Shown here: positions 13,258 to 23,643 of the stretch, in pieces | Position numbering within the stretch: position 1 is the first letter of the stretch | How the letters are laid out: each line of letters starts with the position of its first letter | From: Symsagittifera roscoffensis | Lineage: Eukaryota; Xenacoelomorpha; Acoela; Convolutidae | DNA: 64,000 bases | Reading direction: 5' to 3' | Assembly: GCF_963678635.1 (NCBI RefSeq) | Contig: NC_087062.1 | Location: 4,117,556 to 4,181,555, forward strand | Program-made: the position numbers and the translations under genes | Notes under the pieces: model-generated | What the model was told of the DNA's origin: nothing | Seen by the model: only the letters and a program-made list of their open reading frames with translations | Database searches by the model: none

Positions 13258-14087
13258 CTGAAAAAAAGGCTAATGATCTTCACTAAATAAACTTTGAATC
13301 AAGTTATCAGTCCAATCATTGTTGCCTAGGTTCTTGGTTGGCATTTTCAGTCTATCAGAATCGAGACATTTAACACGCAAAGCTAAGCAAATTTAATCCA
13401 AATTAAATTCTGGGTCAAAGATCTTAACTTGATTTATCTTGATCCTTGCATTTTATGCAAACTAATAATAAACAATCTTAAAATTAAGTCTTTCTTTTCC
13501 AGGTAAAAATTGAGTTTTCACAATTATCTAAGCAATTAATTCAATATTCATTAAACAAAAAACCTCTATTTCACTTGTTGAAAAATTGTTCAGATAGCTT
13601 TTGCAAGTGAGAAACCAGTTGTTCGTGATGATGACTCATTTTCATTCGTAGAAAACCGCAACAAGTTCCTATTCGCTGAACGCTTTATGTTAAAACAAAA
13701 AACGTCAAGCTGCAATAAAAACCGATACTAGAAAAATAACTTCAGCCAATGTGATTTGGCTATTCAAAAATCGAAAAAAAGTGCGAAAATATCAAAGAAC
13801 GCAAATTAATTCAGAGGCAAAAAACAAGATAGTGCAATAAGGCTGATACGTGTTGCGAGCTTGTCAGAAGAGAATCAAACAAGTTTATGAAACCTCCAGT
13901 CAGGCCACATAACTGCATTCTGTCACTTTCACTTTCGTTTTTTTTTGCATGAAGCGTTCAGCGAATAGGAACTTAAAACTGTTTTTCATTATTCTTATAG
14001 AAGGCAGCTTTCCATCATTTGGTCACTTCATTATGCACTCAAACGCTTCTAGGGTTTTCAAAAAATTGTAATTACCAAAAATATCAA

Positions 14088-14350
14088 AACATAGCCAACT
14101 GAAATTTGGAAAAGTGTAATGAACGCAAGGAAACAGAAAAAAAGCTGGCTTCCTCGTTCGAACTTTAAAGAAAAACATATGCCCTTAGAGCTCTTTGAAT
14201 TTCAAAAACCATTTATGATTGATGCTTTTTCAATAAAAGTAATCCAATTTGAGAAACCTGCATCAATAGGTTTTTATGCTGGGAAATCTACAATATAAAG
14301 TTCTGTTTTCAAAACTAGAAGCCGTTCACATTTTTCCGCCATTCCTAAGC
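14088..14350 (-). repeat. SINE-like body copy
   Basis: This matches the body of the repeat at 4715-5300 (ACTGAAATTTGGAAAAGTG start, GCCCTTAGAGCTCTTTGAA middle, GAAGCCGTTCACATTTTTC end). It is diverged and has no clear tRNA-like head. Confidence 0.55.
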
Positions 14351-14439
14351 TTTATTTGGAGAGTGAACTTAACCTAACTCGCAGCCAAGTAATTTAAATT
14401 GAACTCAAAATCTGAATGCATTAATACTAGGGGCCCAGC

Positions 14440-15660
14440 TGAAAGCTGGAGAGACCTGTTTGATTATTTTAATATTGATTATTTTAAAAATGTTTTAAAA
14501 TTTCAGGTTTCTCAAGTCGATAGCGCCCTTCCTACGCAAAAAAAGTGAAAGAGAAGCTTATGCATTCATTATGCAAATCTGGATGGGTAGTTTTTGAAGA
14601 AATCGAAAAAGTTTGAAAAAATGGCCTAAAAACCGAAAAATTGACTATTCCTAAGTGTATAGCTCTTCCCCTAGATAAATTAGGGACGAGCCGTTTGTGT
14701 AGGGGGGGTTCCTACAACCTGGTCTATCGATTAAACCCTTAATCCCAAATCTGGACGGGTAGTTTTTGAGGAAATCAGAAAGATTTGAAAAAAGGCCAAA
14801 AAAGTCAAAAAAGTGACTTTTCCTAAGTCTATAGCTCTTCCCCTAGGCAAGTTAAGGACCAGCCGCTTGTGCGGGGGAGTTTCCTACAACCTGGTCTATC
14901 GATTAAACCCTTAATTCCAAATCTGGATGGGTAGTTTTTGAGGAAATCGATAATTTCCGAAAAAATAGGCAAAAAAATCAAAAAAGTGACTTTTCCTAAG
15001 TCTATAGCTCTTCCCCTAAGCAAATTAGGGACCAGCCGCTTGGGCAGGGGAGTTTCCTACAACCTGGTCTATCGACTAAACCCTTAATCCCAAATCTGGA
15101 TGGGTAGTTTTTGAAGAAATCGAAAAAGTTTGGAAAAATGGCCTAAAAAACGAAAAATTGACTATTCCTAAGTGTATAGCTCTTCCCCTAGACAAATTAG
15201 GGACAAGCCGTTTGTGTAGGGAGGGTTCCTACAACCTGGTCTATCGATTAAACCCTTAATCCCAAATCTGGACGGGTAGTTTTTGAGGAAATCGGAAAGA
15301 TTTGAAAAAAGGCCAAAAAAGTGACTTTTCCTAAGTCTATAGCTCTTCCCCTAGGCAAGTTAAGGACCAGTCGCTTGTGCGGGGGAGTTTCCTACAACCT
15401 GGTCTATCGATTAAACCCTTAATTCCAAATCTGGATGGGTAGTTTTTGAGGAAATCGATAATTTCCGAAAAAATAGGCAAAAAAATCAAAAAAGTGACTT
15501 TTCCTAAGTCTATAGCTCTTCCCCTAAGCAAATTAGGGACCAGCCGCTTGTGCATGGGAGTTTCCTACAACCTGGTCTATCGATTAAACCCTTAATCCCA
15601 AATCTATACGGGTAGTTTTTGAGGAAATCGAAAATTTCCGAAAAAATGGGCAAAAAGTGA
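14440..15660. repeat. Satellite-like tandem array with 512-bp higher-order period
   Basis: About seven monomers of roughly 155-185 bp are present. Each contains AATCTGGATGGGTAGTTTTT, a GACTTTTCCTAAGTCTATAG block, CTCTTCCCCTA and TTCCTACAACCTGGTCTATC. Monomers differ in type and the order repeats: sequence at 14829-15023 recurs about 512 bp on at 15337-15555. Open frames on the minus strand here are by-products of the repeat. Diverged relatives occur at 58090-58320 and 59940-60840. Confidence 0.85.
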
Positions 15661-15879
15661 AAAAAGTACCGAGTTGTGAAGCTTTTCTAAGACCGTAGGG
15701 GGTGGGGTAGGGTAAAAATTGCCCTAAATTTCATGCAGGCAGGTAGGTGAAACGCTACTGAATCCATTGGTACCACTTTTATTAGAATCTGACTGGTAGT
15801 TTTTTGGGAAAGCGAATTTTTCGAAAAAGCGTCTCAAAAAAAATAATAATAAAAAAAAAAAAAAAAAAACCAGATCTCA

Positions 15880-16600
15880 TCTGAAAAAAAAAAACGTTTT
15901 CATAATACCTGTTTAATAAATCAAACAGGAATGTATGAACGCACATCTGTAGTTATTCGAGCATATGAAAGACTTTTTTCTGAACAAAATAAAAAATGAC
16001 CAAGATCTATAAAAGCGTCTTAACTTTGTTCATTACTCTTAATAATTAGCGAAAATTCAAAACGTCAAAAAAAACATGAACATAGCTAGCAGAGTTGGTA
16101 AAGATTCAACGAACAAGGAAAGCCAAAAATAACGGGTTTTTTTCAAATAATAGCCTAGTGAGACCAAAATTATAACTCCTATCACTTTGATTTTAATACG
16201 ATGGAGGTCTAAAACTAGTTGCCGCTATGACAAGACAGAGCCAAAAACGATGTTTTTTTTTCCATTTTAATTTTAAGCTATTTGAAGTTCAAGTAATTTT
16301 TGTGTATTTTTTCTATAAAATAGCCGAGAGACAGTTGGAAAAGTCTCAATAAACTCTGGGAGACTGAAAAAATGAGTAGATAAATTTGAAACTCTTTCAA
16401 TTTTTGTTACCAAAAAGTTAAATTTATTGGCTTAAGCTCTTTAATATTTATGAATACTTTCTTTTTGAAATTTTTAGATAAGCTAATTAATTTGAGAAAA
16501 CTGGATCATTAATTTTTTTTATTCATATGGGAATTCTGAAAAAAGTCGTTCAAGTTTTTTTCGCCTCATATGCACTTTCGTAATCAGAGCAGAAATTGGC
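15880..16600 (-). repeat. Two adjacent SINE-like body copies
   Basis: 15900-16060 matches 55855-55990 (GAATGTATGAACGCACATC, ATCTGTAGTTATTCGAGCAT, a TTCATTACTCTTA end). 16320-16580 is another body copy (AGACAGTTGGAAAAG start, GAATTCTGAAAAAAGTCGTTC end). Both are diverged from the copy at 4715. Confidence 0.55.
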
Positions 16601-16630
16601 TTCCATTGAGCTAATGATACTGAAGTGACT

Positions 16631-16833
16631 GGCTCTTTTTCCCTTTCATTCCACCTTCAAATTTTTACAAGTAAAATTTTGTTCACCTCATCCGAATGTT
16701 ACATAATTGGCACGCGAACTAATTAGGTCATGACAAACACATATGGTATTCATATTTAACCTTATAAACTCTCTCGTTACACCATAACATTGATGCTTAT
16801 GTGAGGTGGGGGCCAATTGGAGCAAAAAGAAGC
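16631..16833. mobile_element. GGCTCTTTTTCC-family MITE, decayed copy
   Basis: It begins GGCTCTTTTTCCCTTTC and ends with GGAGCAAAAAGAAGC. The interior resembles the better preserved copy at 19620-19828 (shared TGTTACATAATTGGCACGCG-like and CTCGTTACACCATAA-like stretches). The terminal repeats have diverged and no target duplication is evident. Confidence 0.5.
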
Positions 16834-17124
16834 TATCTAAAAATGATGAATAATTAACACCTAATAAAACCACTCACACCAAATTGTCGTACTCGAAATT
16901 TTTCAAGGACCGAAATAAATATGGTTCTAAACACAGTCACCCGAAACCAATTAAGTCCTGTCTATTGGGTCAATCTCAAAAAAGCCAGTAGAAAAAAGCA
17001 GATTTTTATAACTTATTTATTCAACTAATATGCGATTGGTATTGAGCTTGAACACTAAACTTATACATTTACAGCTGTTCTAATGCTGAAATGATTATAT
17101 TTTACCTGGAAGTAAAGGCATTTT

Positions 17125-17348
17125 GGCTCTTTTCCAGTTTACCCCCCCCCCCCTTTGTTAAATTACAAAAAGAGATATTCAAAAATTGTTCACACGGCAA
17201 TTTTCATGTTGGAAATGTTGTTAAAATTTGTTCAGCTGTTCACGCTGACACGTTTTAATGCAGTTTATAACAAAAATTATTTTAAAAAGACTTTCATGTA
17301 ATGAATTTCAGAAAAAATGAAAGGGGGGGGGTAAACTGGAAAAGAGCC
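17125..17348. mobile_element. GGCTCTTTTCC-family MITE with 8-bp target duplication
   Basis: The terminal inverted repeats begin GGCTCTTTTCCAGTTTACCC and end with the reverse complement. The element is 224 bp. It is flanked by the direct repeat GGCATTTT at 17117-17124 and 17349-17356. The 8-bp duplication suggests mobilisation by a hAT- or P-type transposase; no transposase is present. Confidence 0.85.
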
Positions 17349-17486
17349 GGCATTTTTACTACTACACTTCTTAACACGGTTTCTATCACACTGGCAAGGC
17401 TGCACTTAGAAAACACAAGCTCTTAAATGTGGCTCTAAAAAAAATGAAACATAGACGCAAAAACATGCCTAGAAGAATAACTTTCG

Positions 17487-17556
17487 CCATGAGCAAGAAT
17501 CGAATCCCAACCTCGAGATTAAGAGTCTAACGCCCTAGAATCTGCGCCTGTGCTCT
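17487..17556 (-). repeat. tRNA-Lys-like SINE head
   Basis: The minus strand holds a tRNA-like segment with GTTAGACTCTTAATCTCGAG, which matches the anticodon arm of tRNA-Lys(CTT), followed by GGGATTCGATTC as a B box. The acceptor stem does not pair, so this is a SINE head or pseudogene, not a working tRNA. Confidence 0.6.
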
Positions 17557-17639
17557 TACAAAATCAGCACTTTTCCATGGAAGTTTGACTGAAAAAAAAA
17601 CCAGTATTTAAATACAATGCTCGGAAACTTGTTTTAACA

Positions 17640-18150
17640 AGCACCAGCTCTTTTCCAATCCCCCACCTTTCAAATTTTCAATTTTGCAATTTTTACATGT
17701 AATTATGGCTAAACGCATAAGGTTATGCAGTAAAGCATGAAAAACAAATCTGTTCACAATTGTCATTTTGTTCACCATGCCAAGTGTCATTGCATAAAGA
17801 CAATGTTAAAGTAGTTTTTCAAAGTTGAATTCGAATGTCGGGTTAAGTGTAAAAGAGCCCAAACACCTACCGATTGTTTTGCAAATACTGGAATACGGAT
17901 GAAACATCGTGTGCTTTTGTCAGTGTACCCAAGTAATCGCTTTCTACAAAAATTTTCAAACGAGTGAAACCAGATTTCTGAAACTTGATGTAATAGATGA
18001 CTATTTAGACTTTTTGGCTCTTTTCGTGACAATTCTGAACAGATTTGTTCTTCATACTTTACAACGTGACATCATGCATTTAGCCGTAATAACACGTAAA
18101 ACAAAAATAAAACTCGGTATTTTGAAAGGGGGGACACTGGAACAGAGCCG
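17640..18150. repeat. Decayed GGCTCTTTTCC-family MITE copies
   Basis: 17640-17860 starts AGCTCTTTTCCAATCCCCC and ends near AAAAGAGCCC. 18017-18150 starts GGCTCTTTTCGTG and ends GGAACAGAGCC with a G-run before it. Both share internal pieces (CATTTAGCCGTAATAACACG-like). Confidence 0.5.
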
Positions 18151-18946
18151 ACTTTTTCCAGCATATTTGCTCTGGATATCTAACCATTTTAAATGACTCG
18201 TTACGCAATAAAGGTAATGGTAATGTGAGATGAAGGATAGGCAAAAAAGCCATCTGTCGTGTTTTATTATAACTTTTGTCGCTCTAACCTACAACAAAAC
18301 ATGACATATCGTCAATCTTAATCAGCGGGACTGCAACTTTTGAACAGCTTTAAGCACAGTTGGAATTGAAACACTAGCAAACAAAAAACCACACGATGTA
18401 AAAAAAAGTGTCGTCACTTCGGTCAGTGATATTTGAAAAGCTATTCCAAAAACATATGAGTCTTGCTTAACCATATATCGCCAATCGTTTACACCATAAA
18501 GTTGATGCTTCTGTGAGGAGAGATAACGGATGAGAAAAAAGCCCCAAGAACTAATTTATTCTCAAATGAAAAAAATTGTACCTATACTTAAGCTCAGGAG
18601 CAGTCAACATTTCGCTAATCTTAAAACTGCCAGCTGAAATGACCAGCATCTAGACTCGATAGCCGAGTTTACTAGACATTCGAATAATGAAAGCAATAGA
18701 AAATACAAGAAAACAAACATTTAATGCATCTTGATTAGTAACGGCATTTCAATCGTGTTTTGTGAAAAATGGCATGCAGCGCAGAAATTTTTGGCATCAA
18801 GGTGCATTTTTATCGGGTTTCCGGACCTAGAAAAATGTTGACAAAAGATTCTAAAAGTTTTTGGAAATCAACCTAGAGAAAATCCTAGATCCCCTCCAAT
18901 AAACTACTCATTTTTGGCTGGTTCATATTCAACTCCAGTATTCTCA

Positions 18947-19144
18947 CTAACATGTTGGCGTTTTTTCGTCTTGGAGCAGTCTAGCAGAGATAGGCACTAG
19001 CAGACTGGCACACGATTCAACAACTGCAGACGTGCCTACTACTACTTTCGACACCTGGTCAATTTGACCCGAGCGACTCCCGTCGACAACTTCAAACGAG
19101 TTGCTGAAGTGACAATTGCTCAAACTCACAGTTGACCTTGACAT
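18947..19144 (-). CDS. Possible first coding exon of the gene at 10230-13257
   Basis: An ATG at 19144 opens 65 codons ending at a TTA|GTGAGA donor that overlaps the stop. The stretch has more even base use than its surroundings and an ordinary-looking Ser/Val-rich protein (FEVVDGSRSGQIDQVSKVVV). It lies on the same strand, 5.7 kb upstream of the first certain exon. The phase (2) does not match the next known exon (needs 1), so either another exon intervenes or this is unrelated. No domain is recognised. Confidence 0.3.
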   Translation of the reverse strand: MSRSTVSLSNCHFSNSFEVVDGSRSGQIDQVSKVVVGTSAVVESCASLLVPISARLLQDEKTPTC

Positions 19145-19619
19145 ACTCTGTGACCACTAGCCAATCATAACTTGCATGATAATTGATGATAAATAGTTAG
19201 TAGTTATATTTGGTTGTGAATCTCTCTCTTGGTTACTTTAGTCCATGAACTGTTTACATTCTGAGAAGTAGGAAGTCACATGACTTGTCAGTGCTGCTTA
19301 TTAACACGTGCACAATAACTTCAAAACTAATTTACCGAAACAAGTCAATGAAAAAATTTCAAGTACTTTGCAGAAAATAAAAAATCTTATTACTTGCTAA
19401 AACCGCAGTTTTATACCACGTGCGAAAGGAGACAAATAGTTCCATCATACAGCAATTAGAATATCCTCTTCTTCAATCAAACAAATATCTTCGAAAAACC
19501 ACAGTATTTTAGGCTATCGGCTCTTTATCCTTTAACTGCCTGCAAATTTTGACAAAAAAAATAATTGTTCGCATTATCCGATTGTTATGAAAATTGACAC
19601 GCGGACTAACTAAGCAATG

Positions 19620-19828
19620 GGCTCTTTTTCCTTTTCCACACCGGCAATTTTTTTTTTACTAGTATAGCTACTGTTCACATTGTTCGATAGTTATGAAAAT
19701 TGACATGCGGACTAAATAAGAAGTGCCAAACATACTTGATCTTCAAAATTAACCTTGTAAAACCACTCGTTACACCATAAAAATGATGTTCGTGTGAGGT
19801 GGGGCGTGGGGGGGGAGGAAAAAGAGCC
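19620..19828. mobile_element. GGCTCTTTTTCC-family MITE nested in an older copy
   Basis: Termini are GGCTCTTTTTCC and GGAAAAAGAGCC. The 8-bp direct repeat AAGCAATG flanks it at 19612-19619 and 19829-19836. The sequence on either side (CGGACTAACTAAGCAATG and GACAAACATATTTGG) is itself the interior of a related copy, so this is an insertion within the same family. Confidence 0.85.
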
Positions 19829-20052
19829 AAGCAATGACAAACATATTTGGTCGTCACATCTATCTTTTTTCCTCCCCCCCCCCCCCGCTACACCTCGCGT
19901 GATCATCGGTTTTGTGATGTAACTAGTGGTAGTTACACACCACAAAACCGATAATCACGTGAGGTGTAGCGGGGGGAAGGAAAAAAGATAGATATGAAAA
20001 CCAAATATGTTTGTCATTGCTTGGCTCTTTTTCCTCCCCCCCCCCCCCCCCC
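19811..20052. repeat. Near-perfect palindrome with long G and C runs
   Basis: Arms of about 110 bp converge on a centre near 19925 (AACTAGTGGTAGTTAC). The left arm reads GGAGGAAAAAGAGCCAAGC at its outer edge and the right arm ends with the reverse complement. Both arms carry runs of G/C of 6-18 bp. It includes one end of the neighbouring MITE. Confidence 0.85.
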
Positions 20053-20220
20053 CCACGCCTTCAAAATCGTTTTTTTTTCAATAAAAAAATATATAAAATA
20101 GCAAAAGCGCAAAATATCCGATTTTTTTTAAAAGACCTTTCTGCGCAACTAAGCTAACAAAAATAATCAGTCAGACTATAATCTAAACTAGACGAAAATT
20201 TTGAGTTGCAAAAAAAACAG

Positions 20221-20280
20221 TTCTTGACTGGAATCGAACTCCCGGTCGTTGTAGTTTTATGCATGGGTGTTACAGTGTAG
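20221..20280 (-). repeat. tRNA-like SINE head
   Basis: The minus strand reads a B-box-like GGGAGTTCGATTCCAGTC preceded by a degenerate anticodon-arm region. The remainder of 20060-20490 is low-complexity, with a C-run near 20446. Confidence 0.45.
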
Positions 20281-20490
20281 AATTGGTGATTCTACTGTAA
20301 AACATGCAATATTAACCTGAGCGTAAGGTTGAATCGTCATTAAGTTAAGTAGTACAGGAAACAAAGGGTAAAGTTCGAAAAAGTTCAATCTTCGAAGATA
20401 TCGTCCCTCCTATGCCAGAAAACAAAATTTGACAAAATCGGCGAACCCCCCCCCCCCACCCCCTACTAAATAAGAACTACAGTGGCTAGG

Positions 20491-22560
20491 TTTATGAAAC
20501 TCATCGGACGGATACTAGAGATGATTTGAACCGGGCATGCAAAAATCCATAACCCTCTGATCCCCCGGCCCCAAGTGATAACGGTTCCCGGAAGTGTAAA
20601 TGGCCCTATCAGAACTCGAAAACTAGCGGCGGTGTTGGGCTCAAATTCTAGTATGTTGTAGGCCTAGTTAAGGGGAGCTTAAGTTTGGAAACCCAGACCC
20701 CTCAGAACCCCACTTCCGGTTTTATGCCCTAAGTAAACAAACCCACCCCTAACTTCCGGAAGTCGTTTCTCCAATATCGCAGGGAGCTGAAACTTAAAGG
20801 GATTATAGGTAGCACTGAAGTACATCAGCTGTTATAATTTGAACCAAATCAGGCGGTTGGGCCGGAAGCTATTAGCACTTGGAAAAACACTCCCTTAGAC
20901 CGGAAATAGGCAATTTACGCGAAATAATGAGCGAGGGCATACTGATTTTATGGCGGCATCAGATACTACAACTCATCCCCGAAAAAAGACAACTAGCGAG
21001 TGAAAACCCTCCGGCGACTCCTTCCGGTGTTAATAGCCTTTTTCTGGAAAAAGTGAAAATGTGTCTTAGAAATGGGATAACTTGTGAAAAACTAATGGGA
21101 TATGGATGAAACTTGGTAGTTAGAGATTCTGCAGTTGACCTTTAAGTCATTTTGACCTGAAGTTGACCTTTGGTCATTTTGATCCCAAAACTGCATAGAA
21201 AACCCCGAGATTACCACCGGAAAGTGGCGTATTCCCCAGCCCAACCCCTGGAAATAAAAAAGGGTTTCCTTGCTAAAAGTTGCGAGGAAACTTGTATATT
21301 GAAAACTAGAGCAGAAGCTGAGAGATATATAGTTTACATTGCAACTTTGGAGAAGTAGAGTTAATTCCAAGTGGACTTGGAGAATATTGGGTTCAGTTAA
21401 GCTTGGCAAATGATCTATTAATAGCAATTCAATTAGACTTAAGAAAAGTAGTCCCAGAGGAAATTGATAATATGACCGCAGCATGAAAATTAACTCTCCT
21501 AAATAGTATGAACGGACGGGGAGTTTACTTGGCTCCCCGGAGGTGACTTTTGGGTTTATTTTGACCCCTAAAAGACGAACTACGTTACCCTGATAGCTAG
21601 AAGCTCGGGACTGGAATAGAGTACAGATCAAAATTTTAGATACTTGGAATGAATCAGCTACCCATGAAAAGGGTCTCACCTACCCTTGGGAGGTCGGAAC
21701 GTTAACGGGATAATTAACATAAAGACCTTGGGATGATTACAGAGTAAATATAGCAAGGTTTGGAGGTTGATTTGAACTCGAGGGCTGAAGTTCACTGAGT
21801 TCAGGAATTGGTTGAATAGAATCGTATGACATTTGTTTGCGTGGCCAAATTGCGACAGTTACCGCATACCGAGTATCTAATAAGTGTGAAAAAATTGATA
21901 AAAGAAACCAAAGTTGGCACATGGCAGAGTTGACAGGGGGAGGGATATATCCTTAAACATGTGCGGACGGGTGATTTAGGCGGATGTCAGGACTGATAGG
22001 GAATGGCGTGACTCAAATAAAACTGAGAGTAAAGAAAGATAAGGAATTGGAGGGTACCGGAGAGCCTTTAAGAGTCAGAACAGTGTTAGCTACCATTAAG
22101 AGTAGTTGGTTCTCGTCAGAGAAGAGAACAGTTGTTAGCTACTATTAAGAATAGTTGGTTCTCCGTTAGTTAGAGAGAACAATTTTTGCCAGTAAGTCAG
22201 GTAATTGGTTCTCGGAGTAAGAAACCAGTAGATAGTTAGTTCTCATCAGAGATTCTCCAGAGAGAGAGAATAGTTAGTGTTAGTGGAGTTAGTTGGAAGT
22301 TAATTACAATTAGGTAATTTGGCCGATAAATCGCGGGCCATTTCCTTTTGACTTGATTATTAGATTATATCCTGGCCACTCAGAGCCTTCTGTAATTGGA
22401 CATATAATCATGTAAATTAATTTATCATTGGAAACTCTTGCGATTGTATCGAGTAGACAAGACAAGACAGCCGAAGAGCAATACACAGAGGGGCAAGCAA
22501 CATAATACAATACAGAATTATTGCCACCAAAATAACTCTTTCTGGATTGTAGAAAGTAGT
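20491..22560. repeat. GC-richer repeat-derived flank, unclassified
   Basis: This is clearly richer in GC than the element arms and is repeated at 26823-28886. It contains short internal repeats: TTGACCTTT/TCATTTTGACC near 21130-21180, and GTTAGCTAC..TAGTTGGTTCTC blocks at 22080-22290. It may be a retroelement remnant such as an LTR or untranslated leader. I found no reverse transcriptase or primer-binding site and do not assign it. Open frames on both strands (for example 21092-21679) have no recognisable protein. Confidence 0.4.
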
Positions 22561-22789
22561 GAATCTCGGTCGCCCCGCTGAATTCACTGCCAAGGGACGA
22601 CTTTGCAGTGTCGTTAGTAAGGTGAGAACGAACCTAGGGAAGAAATCCCCTAAATATACATACAGCACCTTGATGGAAGCTGAAAGTTCCACAAAAGTCG
22701 GGCTACAGCAACTAAGCCGACAAAAATTACTTACGGACGAAATTACTCTGGCTTGCAACAAATCAGGCTTGCAACATAAGAAACAAGCA

Positions 22790-22890
22790 TACCGTACCAT
22801 AAGAAACAAGCATAAGGCTTTCCGAAGGAATTTTATTTCGCTTATCTTTCAGTTAAGCGTTTTTCTAAAGTTTGCTCATGTCTAAAAAAA
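22790..22890. repeat. Short repeat also present inverted in the right flank
   Basis: About 100 bp (around AGAAACAAGCATAAGGCTTT) recurs inverted at 52740-52840 and again at 63180-63280. It lies outside the GACAAT duplications, so it belongs to the flanks. Confidence 0.75.
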
Positions 22891-22934
22891 ATCTGGCTCT
22901 CGGAAAAAGAAACCTGGCTTGCAATAAATCAGGA

Positions 22935-23240
22935 AGCGTTCGAATTCGAACTACAACCCTTCGCCGTTACGCCAGATGATCCGGATCATTGACTGAATTG
23001 AAATTTAAAACTACCAAAAGTAACAACGCCGAAAAAACCCCTATATACCGAAACAAATATCAAAAAAATGTCAAATTAAAAATAATCTGTTGAGTCCCTT
23101 TTCCCCTAAGAAGACACAAACGCACGCAAAAAATTTTTTCGGCCATCAAACGACGTAATAGGAGGCCACCAAGTTGATATAAAGATAATCGGAAACTTAT
23201 TAAGCCAAACAAAGAGAAAAAAAATGAAAACTAACAAAAC
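22935..23240 (-). repeat. tRNA-like head and dispersed repeat segment in the left flank
   Basis: The minus strand at 22993-22935 reads a CTGGCGTAACGG A-box-like block and an AGTTCGAATTCGAAC B-box-like block. Next to it, 23097-23240 resembles 55517-55640 and 56018-56130 (shared CGTCAAACGACGTAATAGG-like and AAGCCGATATAATA-like pieces), so the element sits in repeat-rich host DNA. Confidence 0.45.
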
Positions 23241-23643
23241 AAGTTCGTAAAACTACAACACAAAAAGCAAATTTCGATAAGGCAAGATAATTTAAATGTT
23301 AACATGCTCAGGGCATGTGTGTTGCAACAGAAAAACCCAGTAGTTGAATGAGTCCAGGAGAACAAAATTCTAGTACCTCGATTGCAATACACTTGCTTAT
23401 TGCACAGTTAACAATCCTCTGTAAACTGAATTTCAAAAAGTCACAGGTGGAGCTGGTAAATCTTACAGAAAACATAAAATTTTTTAAAAAAGATCTTTTT
23501 AAATTTTCATGTTTGTTTTAAGCGACACAACGGCTAAATGCGTTTTGAGCTTTCCTAAACCACCTGCAGTTTTTTTAAAGTAATTTTTCTGTTCTTATGT
23601 CCAAATGCTACACCTATTGGCATGCAAACACTAATCGGACAAT

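Noticed and set aside
17487-17556. Functional tRNA-Lys gene
   Set aside because: The anticodon arm and B box resemble tRNA-Lys, but acceptor and D stems do not pair; best seen as a SINE head.
21092-21679. 195-codon minus-strand frame (and copy at 27418-28005)
   Set aside because: It overlaps repeat DNA with opposing frames, has no recognisable protein, and its preservation is explained by the recent duplication.
22417-22885. Frames on both strands in the left flank (108 and 130 codons)
   Set aside because: They overlap each other, lack domains and lie in repeat-derived sequence that also carries the 22790-22890 repeat.
20491-23643. Solo LTR or LTR retrotransposon
   Set aside because: No paired LTRs, TG..CA ends, primer-binding site or pol sequence could be shown.
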